Assembly: GCF_000292245.2 (NCBI RefSeq)
Contig: NZ_ALPT02000093.1
Coordinates: 1-15,123, forward strand
Length of the DNA stretch: 15,123 nucleotides
DNA from: Alkalihalobacillus alcalophilus ATCC 27647 = CGMCC 1.3604
GTDB taxonomy: Bacteria; Bacillota; Bacilli; Bacillales; Bacillaceae_D
Direction: 5' to 3'
Shown here: positions 6,998 to 14,716 of the stretch, in pieces
Layout of the letters: each line of letters starts with the position of its first letter
How positions within the stretch are numbered: the stretch's first letter is position 1
Position numbers and translations under genes: made by a program
Notes under the pieces: generated by a model
The model's input: only the letters and a program-made list of their open reading frames with translations
Database searches by the model: none
What the model was told of the DNA's origin: nothing

Positions 6998-7891
6998 TTA
7001 TTGAAACATTTTATTTCGAAAATCTTCATCAAATTTTCCAGCACGTAACATTTCAATTTCAAATTTATAAGGTGCTTTTTTATTTTTCTTATCCTCACCA
7101 ACAAAAGGCGTCTCTAAAATTTTTGGTACATCTGTTAATTGTGGGTGATGAACAATTTTGTGAAGGGCATCAAAACCAATATGACCGAAACCGATGTTTT
7201 CATGGCGATCTTTTGCCGCTCCTTGAACATTTTTACTATCATTAATATGAAGCACTTTTATTCGATCGACTCCAATGATTTTATCAAATTCGTTCAAAAC
7301 ACTATCAAAATCTTCACTAATTGTATAGCCTGCATCATGAGTATGACAAGTATCAAAACATACCGACAAACGATCATTTCTTTTTACTCCATCAAAAATA
7401 CGAGCTAATTCTTCAAAACTCCGCCCACATTCCGAACCTTTCCCTGCCATCGTCTCTAAAGCGATTTGTACAGGACCACCCTCTGTTAACACTTCATTTA
7501 AGCCTTCAATAATTTTATCAATTCCTGCATCTACTCCAGCTTGAACATGTGCCCCAGGATGAAGCACGATTTGCTTTGAGCCCAATGCCTCGGTGCGTTC
7601 AATTTCTGAACGAAGGAAGTTTACTCCTAACTCAAATGTTTCAGGTTTGACAGAGTTGCCGATATTAATAATGTACGGGGCATGGACGACGATATCGGAC
7701 ATGCCATGCTCTTGCATATGAGCAAGGCCGGCCTCTATATTTAATTCCTCAATCGGTTTACGACGTGTATTTTGCGGAGCACCCGTATAAATCATAAATG
7801 TATTTGCTCCATAGGATAACGCTTCTTCACTAGCTCCAAGTAGCATTTTTTTACCATTCATCGATACATGAGAACCTAACTTTATCGTCAT
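6998..7891 (-). CDS. nfo: Endonuclease IV (apurinic/apyrimidinic endonuclease)
   Basis: 297 residues, a full-length AP endonuclease of the Nfo TIM-barrel family. It cuts the DNA backbone 5' to abasic sites in base-excision repair. All nine zinc ligands of the trinuclear site are in place: H70 (VVHAPY), H111 (VLHPGAH), E146 (ALETMAG), D180 and H183 (CFDTCHTHDAG), H215 (VLHIND), D228 and H230 (KDRHEN) and E260 (ILETPF). This numbering is one off the E. coli enzyme. The ATG at 7889-7891 follows AAGGAGAG by six bases. It lies 27 bases after the cshB stop and is very likely cotranscribed with it; the same cshB-nfo pairing occurs in B. subtilis. In spore formers Nfo also helps protect spore DNA during germination. 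Confidence 0.97.
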   Translation of the reverse strand: MTIKLGSHVSMNGKKMLLGASEEALSYGANTFMIYTGAPQNTRRKPIEELNIEAGLAHMQEHGMSDIVVHAPYIINIGNSVKPETFELGVNFLRSEIERTEALGSKQIVLHPGAHVQAGVDAGIDKIIEGLNEVLTEGGPVQIALETMAGKGSECGRSFEELARIFDGVKRNDRLSVCFDTCHTHDAGYTISEDFDSVLNEFDKIIGVDRIKVLHINDSKNVQGAAKDRHENIGFGHIGFDALHKIVHHPQLTDVPKILETPFVGEDKKNKKAPYKFEIEMLRAGKFDEDFRNKMFQ

Positions 7892-7918
7892 CTCTATCTC
7901 TCCTTCTAAATCACTCGC

Positions 7919-9283
7919 TTATTTCTTTTTCTTTGAAATTCTTCTTTGACGCTGATCTTCTTTTTCCTTTTTAAAACGAGCTTTTTTCTTATAGGCTGGT
8001 TTTACTTTTTTCGGTTTTGCTTTTGCTTTTCCGCCTGTGTTGACTACCGTTTTCTTCTCTTTTCTTTTCTGCGATGTTTCCGTTTCTGGACCTTTACGCT
8101 TAGGAGCCCGTTTCCCTGGCACACCTAAAGGTGGTTTATCAAGCTTTGTCCATTCACCTTTTTTGAAATCATAATAGGTAAAAGTGATTCCTTTTCCAAT
8201 TAATTTTTCAACAGCTTGTTGATCAGCTAGATCATAAATCGTGTAGGCAATACCTTCTGCCCCTGCACGACCTGTCCGACCCACACGATGAATATAAAAA
8301 TCAAGGTCGTTTGGTAAAGAGTAATTAATAATATGACTGACACCTTTAATATCAATCCCTCGTGCTGCTAAATCAGTTGCGACAAGGTACTGAAATTTCA
8401 AGTCATTCACTTGTCTCATCACTTGTTTACGTTCACGTGGCTGTAACCCTCCGTGCAAACGTCCTACATTAAGCCCAGCTGAAATCATTGCATTTGTTAC
8501 TTCATCCGCTTCTTCCTTTGTACTTGTGAAAACAATCGCAAAATAAGGATTAAACGATTCTGCTAATTCTGCTACAAAAGAAAGTTTATCACGATGTCTT
8601 AAGGCTACAATCCGATGCTCAATTGTCGTTGCAGTCACATGCTTTGGTTCTACCTGCACATGTCTAGGGTTGTCCATATATTTATTCAAAAAGGGCTTTA
8701 ATTTCTCTGGGATCGTCGCTGAGAATACAAGCATCTGTAACTTCGCTGCCATTCTTGAAGCAACTTTATCGACATCTTCAATAAAACCCATATCCAGCAT
8801 TTGATCGGCTTCGTCCACAATTAAAACGGTGCCTGTATAAACATTTAAAGCATTTTCATTCATTAAGTCAGCAATACGTCCTGGTGTACCGACCACAATT
8901 TGTGGCTGTTGTTTTAACCCATCCATCGCCCGCTGTTTGTCAGTTCCTCCGACAAGTAGCTTTGCTTTCACACTTGCTGATTCTGGAGAATGATCAATTA
9001 ACTTTTTTAATTCCTCAAAAAGCTGGCTAGCGAGCTCCCTTGTAGGTGCCGTAATAACAGCTTGGACTTCATCCTTTGATTCATCCAGTCTATTTAACAA
9101 TGGCAGTAAAAAAGCTAATGTTTTCCCTGTTCCAGTTTGCGATTGTCCGATCACATCATGTCCATTATAAATCGCAGGAATTAAACGCTCCTGAATTTCT
9201 GTTGGCATTAAAATATTTTGCTCATCAAGCGATTCTATTAAATATGGCTTTAAATCAAAGCGCTTAAAATTATTTGATTTCAT
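7919..9283 (-). CDS. cshB: DEAD-box ATP-dependent RNA helicase CshB
   Basis: 454 residues with every helicase motif: Q-motif region FKRFDLKPYL with PTEIQ, motif I GQSQTGTGKT (46-55), Ia PTRELA (81-86), GG (112-113), TPGR (133-136), DEAD (157-160), SAT (188-190), then the second RecA domain with ATDLAARGID (302-311) and HRVGRTGR (332-339). The tail from about 390 is very rich in Lys and Arg and probably binds RNA nonspecifically. CshB-type helicases remodel RNA, notably in the cold. I chose the ATG at 9281-9283 (TAGGA before it; protein opens MKSNNFKRF, near the start of known CshB). An in-frame ATG six codons upstream has a poorer site. No convincing promoter was found in the 160 bases upstream, although TATGAT occurs there. 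Confidence 0.95.
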   Translation of the reverse strand: MKSNNFKRFDLKPYLIESLDEQNILMPTEIQERLIPAIYNGHDVIGQSQTGTGKTLAFLLPLLNRLDESKDEVQAVITAPTRELASQLFEELKKLIDHSPESASVKAKLLVGGTDKQRAMDGLKQQPQIVVGTPGRIADLMNENALNVYTGTVLIVDEADQMLDMGFIEDVDKVASRMAAKLQMLVFSATIPEKLKPFLNKYMDNPRHVQVEPKHVTATTIEHRIVALRHRDKLSFVAELAESFNPYFAIVFTSTKEEADEVTNAMISAGLNVGRLHGGLQPRERKQVMRQVNDLKFQYLVATDLAARGIDIKGVSHIINYSLPNDLDFYIHRVGRTGRAGAEGIAYTIYDLADQQAVEKLIGKGITFTYYDFKKGEWTKLDKPPLGVPGKRAPKRKGPETETSQKRKEKKTVVNTGGKAKAKPKKVKPAYKKKARFKKEKEDQRQRRISKKKK

Positions 9284-9451
9284 CTTTTTTCCTACTTTCA
9301 TCCGTTTCTACTTTGCAATAGATTATTTTATCATACTTCTCTAATAAAAAGCGAATAATCTTCAGAACAAAAAAAGTTAAGCACTTCTTTCCACGTTTGA
9401 CATACTAATAATAATAAGGAAAAGTGTATTTAGTAAAATGAGGTGAATCAA

Positions 9452-10135
9452 TTGGATAGATTTATCGGACCTCCTTTAACATCGATCCCGATTCAGTCTA
9501 CCTTGCCAATGTCGGCCTTCTCACAAATGCCTATGCATACGCCGATGATGTTTCCCGGTGCAGGAATGGGTGGCCCTATGTTAGGAGGCGGAGGATTTGC
9601 ACAAGGAATGGCTGGAATGTCTAGCGCAGGAGCTGGGCGAGCAGGAGGAGGATTGTTAGCAAGACTATTTGGATTGGGTGGTGGAACGAAAGCAGCAAGT
9701 GGAGGCTTAGCGAGTGGCCTTGGCAAGGCGGCTGGAAGTTCAATTAAATTTTCTACTATACTTGATAATTCTCAACGTGTCCTAGGGCTAACCCAACAAG
9801 TGATGCCCATGGTCCGTCAATATGGGCCGATCATTCGTAACCTTCCAGCGATGTGGAGGATTATGCGCTCTAGTGACAGTGAATTAGCCGCTTTCGCAAA
9901 CCAAGCAGCAGGATCAACCATTGACCTTTCAACAATAACGAACAATAACGTGACACCCTCTCCAACCCCAGCAGGTATCGGAGGAAATGATGCCTTTACA
10001 GAAAGCGTCGCCCCTTTACCCTCACAGCTATTAACCACAGCTTCTCAAGAAACAAATGGAAATGCACCCGTAACAAAACCTAGATTTAGCAACACAGCTA
10101 AGGAAGGAATTCCCTTGCCTAAATTATATGTTTAA
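9452..10135 (+). CDS. yqfQ: YqfQ/VrrA-like protein, function unknown
   Basis: About 227 residues. The N-terminal third is low complexity, rich in Met, Pro, Gly and Ala (MPMHTPMMFPGAGMGGPMLGG onward, then AGAGRAGGGLLARLFGLGGG). The middle is the conserved YqfQ-type core, SIKFSTILDNSQRVLGLTQQVMPMVRQYGPIIRNLPAMWRIMRSS (about 95-140). The C-terminal tail is Ser/Thr/Pro-rich and probably disordered. In B. anthracis the homologue VrrA holds a variable-number repeat in its repetitive region. Spore association has been suggested for such proteins, but nothing here proves it. I prefer the TTG at 9452, six bases after GAGGTG; a GTG three codons upstream (9443) has no site of its own. It is divergent from cshB and upstream of ispH, as in Bacillus. 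Confidence 0.82.
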   Translation: MDRFIGPPLTSIPIQSTLPMSAFSQMPMHTPMMFPGAGMGGPMLGGGGFAQGMAGMSSAGAGRAGGGLLARLFGLGGGTKAASGGLASGLGKAAGSSIKFSTILDNSQRVLGLTQQVMPMVRQYGPIIRNLPAMWRIMRSSDSELAAFANQAAGSTIDLSTITNNNVTPSPTPAGIGGNDAFTESVAPLPSQLLTTASQETNGNAPVTKPRFSNTAKEGIPLPKLYV

Positions 10136-10154
10136 CAAAAGTAATACTTTTTAG

Positions 10155-10183
10155 TTGACACATAAGCATTCAGATAGTAAAAT
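10155..10183 (+). promoter_or_regulatory. Sigma-A promoter P1 upstream of the carD-like gene
   Basis: A perfect TTGACA (10155-10160), a 17-base spacer and TAAAAT (10178-10183), one base off TATAAT. It starts 20 bases after the yqfQ stop. Confidence 0.75.
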
Positions 10184-10203
10184 TTTTATTTTGATTTTTT
10201 TTG

Positions 10204-10212
10204 TGCTATAAT
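10204..10212 (+). promoter_or_regulatory. Extended -10 promoter P2 upstream of the carD-like gene
   Basis: TGCTATAAT is a perfect extended -10 (TGnTATAAT) about 31 bases before the ATG, with only a poor -35 (TTTATT) 17 bases upstream. It would make a very short leader and acts in tandem with P1. Confidence 0.6.
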
Positions 10213-10242
10213 GAAAATATTACAGGAATTGGAGGAATGCCT

Positions 10243-10737
10243 ATGTTTAAAGTCGGTGATCACGTTGTTTATCCTTATCATGGTGCTGGTACAATTGAGG
10301 ACATTGAAGAAAAGAATGTATTAGGTGAAACTCACTCTTATTATATTCTCCACTTCCCTCTTGTGGACGTAAAGCTCATGTTACCTGAGAACCGGATTGA
10401 ACAGTCTGGTTTACGTAAAGTCATCGCTCAACAGGAACTAGATCATTTAGTTGAGGCTTTACAAAACGGACCTGAAAATCCACTATCAACAAGCCATTTC
10501 TCTCGAGATACAGAGAACTTATTAAAGAGCGGCAGTATTATCGATGCGGCCCATTTAATTTCTTCTCTTTCCAAAAAACAAACCGAACGTTCAAACGGAC
10601 TTCATATTCAAGATCGAAATCATTTACAAAAAGCCAAACAAATGATTGCAAGCGAACTTGTCTTAATGAATGATATGACCGAGGAACAGGCGTATGAGTT
10701 TATCGATCAATCTCTTTTAGATGAGGGCTCCGCATAA
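10243..10737 (+). CDS. CarD-family RNA-polymerase-binding transcription regulator
   Basis: 164 residues, about the usual length of stand-alone CarD proteins. The N-terminal Tudor-like RNA polymerase interaction domain is plain: MFKVGDHVVYPYHGAGTIEDIEEK, then SYYILHFPLVDVKLMLPENRIEQSGLR (to about 66). A helical DNA-binding domain follows, with the family pattern of an ELVLMNDMTEEQAYEFID stretch near the end. CarD proteins bind the polymerase beta subunit and alter open-complex stability at promoters. I chose the ATG at 10243, seven bases after GGAGG; the ATG two codons earlier abuts the site. Two tandem promoters precede it. It is a single-gene unit inserted between yqfQ and ispH, genes that are neighbours in B. 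subtilis as I recall. Targets are unknown. Confidence 0.88.
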   Translation: MFKVGDHVVYPYHGAGTIEDIEEKNVLGETHSYYILHFPLVDVKLMLPENRIEQSGLRKVIAQQELDHLVEALQNGPENPLSTSHFSRDTENLLKSGSIIDAAHLISSLSKKQTERSNGLHIQDRNHLQKAKQMIASELVLMNDMTEEQAYEFIDQSLLDEGSA

Positions 10738-10786
10738 TTTTTTTAATTTTTATGCAATTCCCTTTCTTACAAAACAGGCATTTTCA

Positions 10787-10815
10787 TTGTCACAGCGAAC
10801 AATCTCTATTATAAT
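10787..10815 (+). promoter_or_regulatory. Sigma-A promoter of ispH
   Basis: TTGTCA (10787-10792), a 17-base spacer and a perfect TATAAT (10810-10815). The predicted leader is about 68 bases. Confidence 0.78.
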
Positions 10816-10824
10816 ATAGGACGA

Positions 10825-10878
10825 AACAGACAAATCCTGTTCCTTCATTTTACTTAGGGACAGGAGCTCTCATTTTTT
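10825..10878 (+). promoter_or_regulatory. ispH leader with two mutually exclusive hairpins
   Basis: AACAG (10825-10829) can pair with CTGTT (10837-10841). Alternatively TCCTGTTCC (10835-10843) can pair with GGGACAGGA (10857-10865), nine pairs with one G-U, followed seven bases later by six T (10873-10878) and then the ribosome binding site AGGAGG (10879-10884). The arms overlap, so only one can form. This resembles an attenuator, but the gap before the T run weakens a terminator reading. No known riboswitch family was recognised. Confidence 0.4.
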
Positions 10879-10890
10879 AGGAGGCATGTC

Positions 10891-11835
10891 ATGAATGTAG
10901 TAAAAATTTCACCCCGTGGCTATTGTTATGGGGTCGTTGATGCGATGGTGCTCGCTCGTCAAGCAGCCCAAAATTTAGATTTACCACGTCCAATTTATAT
11001 TTTAGGGATGATCGTTCACAATCAGCACGTTACAGATGCTTTTGAAAACGATGGAATTTATTCTTTAGACGGTTCAAATCGTTTAGAGATTTTACAACAA
11101 GTTGATAAAGGTACCGTCATCTTTACAGCTCATGGAGTATCACCAGAAGTTCGGAAACTTGCTCAAGAAAAAGGGTTAACTGTTGTTGACGCCACTTGTC
11201 CTGATGTAACACGTACACATGATTTAATTCGTGAGAAAACAGGTGAAGGCTACCACGTCATTTATGTCGGAAAAAAGGGGCATCCTGAGCCAGAAGGAGC
11301 CATTGGAGTTGCTCCACATTCTGTTCATTTAGTTGAATCATTAGAAGATGTGGATGAATTAGAACTTGATTCAGAAAAAATCATTATTACGAACCAAACA
11401 ACGATGAGTCAATGGGATGTTTCAGATATTATGAATAAAACAATGAAACGTTTCCCTCACGCACAGATACACAACGAAATATGTTTAGCCACTCAAGTAA
11501 GGCAAGAAGCTGTTGCTGAACAAGCAAAAGAATGTGATCTTGTCATTGTTGTAGGTGATCCAAAAAGTAATAACTCTAATCGACTTGCCCAAGTATCCGA
11601 GCAAATTGCTGGTACAACCGCATACCGAATCGGCGATATTACCGAGTTAAAGTTAGAATGGTTAAAAGGTGTTGAAACAGTTGGCGTAACATCTGGAGCA
11701 TCAACACCAACACCGATCACAAGAGAAGTTATTAAATTTTTAGAAGGCTATGATGCCACAAACGAAGACACTTGGAAGACGGAAGGTCAAGTCAAACTTG
11801 AAAAAATCTTACCAAAAGTCCGCGTAAAAAAATAA
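10891..11835 (+). CDS. ispH: 4-hydroxy-3-methylbut-2-enyl diphosphate reductase (IspH/LytB)
   Basis: 314 residues, a full-length IspH. It catalyses the last step of the MEP isoprenoid pathway, reducing HMBPP to IPP and DMAPP with an iron-sulphur cluster in the cytoplasm. The three cluster cysteines are present: C12 (SPRGYCYGVVDA), C103 (VDATCPDV) and C198 (NEICLATQVRQ). Substrate-binding His residues are seen in IVHNQHV (H43) and TAHGVSPE (H81), with TTMSQWD and SNNSNRL further on. The GYCYGV variant is the one usual in Bacillus (formerly YqfP). The ATG follows AGGAGG by six bases. It has its own promoter and a strong terminator, so it is probably monocistronic. It converges with yqfO across a repeat-bearing gap. 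Confidence 0.97.
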   Translation: MNVVKISPRGYCYGVVDAMVLARQAAQNLDLPRPIYILGMIVHNQHVTDAFENDGIYSLDGSNRLEILQQVDKGTVIFTAHGVSPEVRKLAQEKGLTVVDATCPDVTRTHDLIREKTGEGYHVIYVGKKGHPEPEGAIGVAPHSVHLVESLEDVDELELDSEKIIITNQTTMSQWDVSDIMNKTMKRFPHAQIHNEICLATQVRQEAVAEQAKECDLVIVVGDPKSNNSNRLAQVSEQIAGTTAYRIGDITELKLEWLKGVETVGVTSGASTPTPITREVIKFLEGYDATNEDTWKTEGQVKLEKILPKVRVKK

Positions 11836-11849
11836 TAACTAGTTTCACT

Positions 11850-11887
11850 AAAACCTGTTATTGCTTAAATGCATTAGCAGGTTTTTT
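11850..11887 (+). terminator. Rho-independent terminator of ispH
   Basis: AAAACCTG pairs with CAGGTTTT; the inner region can extend pairing through TTGC/GCA. The right arm runs into TTTTTT. It begins 15 bases after the ispH stop. Confidence 0.85.
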
Positions 11888-12201
11888 GCACGAGAAAATT
11901 TTTGATCGTGCCTAGCTGTTTATTTGGTTGTCATTCAGCTGTCGTTTGGTGATATTTGGCATTATCTGTACTGTAATTTGAGCTAATTTGCATTTTTATT
12001 ACTTATTAAGTGTTATTCGCACCCTAATTCCTTCCAGCCTCATTTTTCATTACTTAATAATCGTTATTCGCACCCAATTTTCCCTCTACTCTACATTTCA
12101 TTACTTATCCACTGTTATTCGTCCCTTAATTCTTGCCAACACCGTTTTTCATTACTAATTTGCACCGTTTAACCTTAACCCCCTCCACTCCACTCAAACA
12201 C
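11888..12201. other. Non-coding gap between convergent ispH and yqfO
   Basis: No credible gene on either strand: all frames through the repeat units are closed. It contains the 51-base repeat array (11997-12167) and, before it, two looser AGCTGT(N)TTTGG-type copies about 25 bases apart near 11925-11965. A T-C-rich stretch follows up to the yqfO terminator. Confidence 0.6.
11991..12167. repeat. Degenerate tandem repeat, 51-base period, about 3.3 copies
   Basis: The motif (C/T)ATTACT recurs at 11997, 12048, 12099 and 12150, exactly 51 bases apart. The accompanying GTTATTCGCACCC recurs at 12012, 12063 and, as GTTATTCGTCCC, at 12114. The fourth copy is short and keeps only ATTACTAATTTGCACCG. The rest of each unit has diverged. 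No palindrome and no open frame was found in the unit. Confidence 0.85.
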
Positions 12202-12243
12202 AAAAAACTTAAAGCAAGTCCCTTACCACGACTCACTTTAAGT
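12202..12243 (-). terminator. Rho-independent terminator of trmK-yqfO
   Basis: On the minus strand ACTTAAAG pairs with CTTTAAGT, and inside it AGTC pairs with GACT across a TG/TG internal loop. Six T follow. It lies about 40 bases past the yqfO stop. Confidence 0.87.
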
Positions 12244-12283
12244 ATCATTTCCTTCATTAGCTGATGGTTGTTCATTCACTACA

Positions 12284-13405
12284 TTAAACAAACTGAAACG
12301 GATCTGTATCAACTTTTGATCGTACCACTTCTGTTTGAACACTTTGTTCCTTTAAAAACTTTGTAAAAACTTCATGCATTCCATTAATCATTATTTTTTC
12401 GACATTGTGACCTGGGTCGACAATTTTTAAACCTTCCATCATCACATCATGGGCCATGTGATAATAAACATCGCCAGTTACAATGACGTCAGCCCCTTTA
12501 AATAAAGCTGTTTGTAAATATTTATTTCCATCACCACCAAGTACAGCGACTTTCCGAACGGTTCCTGTTAAATCACCGACAACTCGGGCCCCTTTGACCC
12601 CAAAAGCTTCCTTAACAAATTCTGCAAAATTAGCTAATGTCATCTCCTGCTCAAGTTTACCGATTCGACCTAATCCTAACACCTCACCTTTGTTATTTAG
12701 TGGATACAGATCAAAAGCAGGCTCTTCGTAAGGATGAGCTTTCATAATCGCACGGACGACACGACCTTGTAGACTTGCTGGAATAATCGATTCTATCTTC
12801 ACTTCCGGAACTTCTTCTAGCTCATTTACATTGCCAATGTAAGGAGTTGTTCCTTCTTCGGGTTTAAAAGTACCAATACCTTTAGAATTGAAGGTACAGT
12901 GACTATAATTGCCGATATGACCTGCTCCTGCAGTTGCCATTGCTTCCCGGACTTGTTTTGCATGTGACTCCGGTACAAATACCACAACCTTAACGAGTTC
13001 GGTTGATTGTGTCGGTGCGAGCACTTCTGTTTCCATGAGCCTTAATGCATTGGCCATCATATCGTTTACTCCGCCTTTAACAATATCAAGATTTGTATGG
13101 GCCGCATAAATCGTTATATCATGCTTAATGGCTTTCTCAACAATTCGACCATGGGCGGTGTTCACATCAATCTTTTTTAATGGGCGAAATAATAATGGAT
13201 GATGAGCGAAAATAAAATCGACATTTTGTTCAATTGCTTCATCAATGACACTTTCTAAAACATCTAGTGTTACCATCACTTTTTGGATTCGTTTATTTAA
13301 CGTTCCAATCATCAAGCCATTTTTATCACCTTCAACCGCGATTGATTTTGGTGCCCATTCCTCAAAAAATTGCACTAAATGTGAAGCATGAATATAATCA
13401 CTCAT
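12284..13405 (-). CDS. yqfO: NIF3-family metal-binding protein YqfO
   Basis: 373 residues, the length typical of Bacillus YqfO. The NIF3 fold is split: N-terminal half with metal ligands in FAHHPLLF (H68, H69) and AAHTNLD (H103, D107), a middle inserted PII-like domain (about 130-230, including AHPYEEPAFDLYPL), and the C-terminal half with VIVTGDVYYHMAHD and GHNVEK. NIF3 proteins form hexameric rings with a dinuclear metal site. They have been called GTP cyclohydrolase I type 2 in databases, but the true role is not settled. The ATG at 13403-13405 follows AAAGGAGG and overlaps the trmK stop by 4 bases (ATGA), so translation is probably coupled. Confidence 0.94.
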   Translation of the reverse strand: MSDYIHASHLVQFFEEWAPKSIAVEGDKNGLMIGTLNKRIQKVMVTLDVLESVIDEAIEQNVDFIFAHHPLLFRPLKKIDVNTAHGRIVEKAIKHDITIYAAHTNLDIVKGGVNDMMANALRLMETEVLAPTQSTELVKVVVFVPESHAKQVREAMATAGAGHIGNYSHCTFNSKGIGTFKPEEGTTPYIGNVNELEEVPEVKIESIIPASLQGRVVRAIMKAHPYEEPAFDLYPLNNKGEVLGLGRIGKLEQEMTLANFAEFVKEAFGVKGARVVGDLTGTVRKVAVLGGDGNKYLQTALFKGADVIVTGDVYYHMAHDVMMEGLKIVDPGHNVEKIMINGMHEVFTKFLKEQSVQTEVVRSKVDTDPFQFV

Positions 13406-14112
13406 GATAAAGCCTCCTTTGTGATTAATATTTTTTGCTCTAATTCTTTTTTTCTTTGTTCATTACTTTCCGTTTCTTTTGCTGTTTCTAATCTCTTTAA
13501 TATTTGCTGCCAATGTTTGAGCTCGTGCCCCCATTTCTTTTTGAAGATGGCAGAGCACTGCTTCATTAAAAACGGACCTAATAATAACTTTGCTTCTCTT
13601 TGTTCCTTATATAAAAATTGATCCGTCCCTTTTTCGGCAACGAGAACTTCGTAAATTTTCTCATCCTCTTCTAAAATCGCTTCATCAATTAACACCCAAC
13701 CATTTTGACTTAGCCATTCTCTAATAAAAATCGCGCCAACATTCGGTTGTAAAATTAATCGCTCAACCGCCCCTAGCTTGTCCTTACCTTGTTCTAAAAT
13801 CGTCTGAATCAACGCTCCACCCATTCCCGCAATTGATATGACGTTGATTTGGTCTTCCACTTCAATGACATTAAGTCCATCACCTTTACGGACTTTAATT
13901 CGGTCTGTTAATTCTGAACGTTTCACTTGCATCACAGCACTTTGGTATGGTCCTTCATTTACTTCCCCAGCTATGGCTGTTAATGTAGCATCATGTAAGG
14001 CTAAATAAGTGGGCAGATAAGCATGATCCGAACCAATATCTGCTAAGTTTGCTCCTTCAGGTACAAAATCAGCTACCTTTAATAATCTTTCTGATAAATG
14101 TCTTTCGTTCAT
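13402..14112 (-). CDS. trmK: tRNA (adenine22-N1)-methyltransferase TrmK
   Basis: 236 residues, a Rossmann-fold SAM methyltransferase: motif I ADIGSDHAYLP (24-34), acidic GEV (E50), GDGL (77-80), the catalytic-region IAGMGG (94-99) and LQPN (121-124). These match TrmK (YqfN), which makes m1A22 in bacterial tRNAs. A C-terminal coiled-coil extension (about 165-236), rich in Lys, Glu and Gln, is also typical of the family and is thought to contact tRNA. The ATG at 14110-14112 follows AAAGGTG. It is the first gene of a two-gene unit with yqfO. A modest promoter lies just upstream. Confidence 0.95.
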   Translation of the reverse strand: MNERHLSERLLKVADFVPEGANLADIGSDHAYLPTYLALHDATLTAIAGEVNEGPYQSAVMQVKRSELTDRIKVRKGDGLNVIEVEDQINVISIAGMGGALIQTILEQGKDKLGAVERLILQPNVGAIFIREWLSQNGWVLIDEAILEEDEKIYEVLVAEKGTDQFLYKEQREAKLLLGPFLMKQCSAIFKKKWGHELKHWQQILKRLETAKETESNEQRKKELEQKILITKEALS

Positions 14113-14148
14113 TTTTTCACCTTTATTTTTAAATTTGACTATTGTTTT

Positions 14149-14177
14149 ATCTTATCTAGATGTTTCCTCTCTTGCAA
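14149..14177 (-). promoter_or_regulatory. Candidate sigma-A promoter of trmK-yqfO
   Basis: TTGCAA (14172-14177), a 17-base spacer and TAAGAT (14149-14154) on the minus strand. Each hexamer matches consensus at four of six positions, about 40 bases before the trmK ATG. Confidence 0.5.
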
Positions 14178-14241
14178 GTACTTCTCCTTGCAAAATCAGT
14201 GCCCAACTGAGCGTTTCCCTCCGTTAAAAGGAAACCAAAAG

Positions 14242-14269
14242 AAAAAGCGAGAGTCCTCTTAACTCTCGC
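14242..14269 (-). terminator. Rho-independent terminator of cccA
   Basis: A perfect 8-bp stem GCGAGAGT/ACTCTCGC with a 7-base loop, followed on the minus strand by TTTTTC. It starts 9 bases after the cccA stop and separates cccA from trmK. Confidence 0.9.
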
Positions 14270-14277
14270 ACCTTTCT

Positions 14278-14649
14278 TTATTCATTTAAAGATAATAAGT
14301 ATTGAGCAATCGCATCTGCTTCGATTTCATCTAATGGCATTGCTGGCATCGCACCTTGTCCATTTATAATAACATGAACAATCTCTTCTTCAGATAAATC
14401 AAGATTTGTTAAGTCTGGACCACCTGCTCCTGTAAGATCGCCACCGTGACAGCCAATACAGCTTTGTTGAGCCATTTCTTCTCCAGCTGCAACTGGATCA
14501 TCAAACTCTGTTACTTCTTCTCCACCATTACCTTCAGCATCTTCTTGCATTGCTTCACGTTGATTTAAACCAACAAACGAAAGCACTGTAATTAATAATA
14601 AGCCGATAATCGCAATAACGGCGAATGGAATTAGAGGTCTTCCTTTCAT
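14278..14649 (-). CDS. cccA: Membrane-anchored cytochrome c-550
   Basis: 123 residues. An N-terminal hydrophobic helix (about 7-27) anchors the protein in the membrane. An acidic linker (33-52, Glu/Asp/Gly-rich) follows, then a small class I cytochrome c domain: haem-binding CIGCH (64-68) and probable axial Met in GAMPAMP (M101 or M104). It would carry electrons in respiration on the outer face of the membrane. Size, layout and position beside trmK match CccA of B. subtilis. The acidic linker would suit an alkaline or salty outside, but this is inference. I chose the ATG at 14647-14649, seven bases after AAAGGAGGG; the in-frame upstream extension would contain that site. Confidence 0.94.
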   Translation of the reverse strand: MKGRPLIPFAVIAIIGLLLITVLSFVGLNQREAMQEDAEGNGGEEVTEFDDPVAAGEEMAQQSCIGCHGGDLTGAGGPDLTNLDLSEEEIVHVIINGQGAMPAMPLDEIEADAIAQYLLSLNE

Positions 14650-14716
14650 TTTCTCACCCTCCTTTGTCAATAAACATCATTTCAATAATTTGACATCATA
14701 TGTAGATTGCCAAGAA

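Noticed and set aside
9395..9425. TTGACA before yqfQ as a full promoter
   Set aside because: The -35 hexamer is perfect, but no acceptable -10 lies 16 to 18 bases downstream.
9493..9726. Pro-rich minus-strand frame inside yqfQ
   Set aside because: It is the mirror of the Gly-rich coding region; such sequence rarely contains stops in the opposite frame.
10137..10153. Small AT-rich hairpin after yqfQ as a terminator
   Set aside because: The stem is only AAAAGT/ACTTTT with a 3-base loop and would be unstable; it also abuts the next promoter.
11991..12167. CRISPR-like array
   Set aside because: The conserved parts are short and degenerate, the unit is 51 bases with no palindromic repeat, and no cas gene is nearby.
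14665..14695. Inverted repeat TGTCAA...TTGACA just upstream of cccA as an operator
   Set aside because: Six-base arms separated by 19 bases fit no regulator pattern I can name, and chance is likely in such AT-rich DNA.
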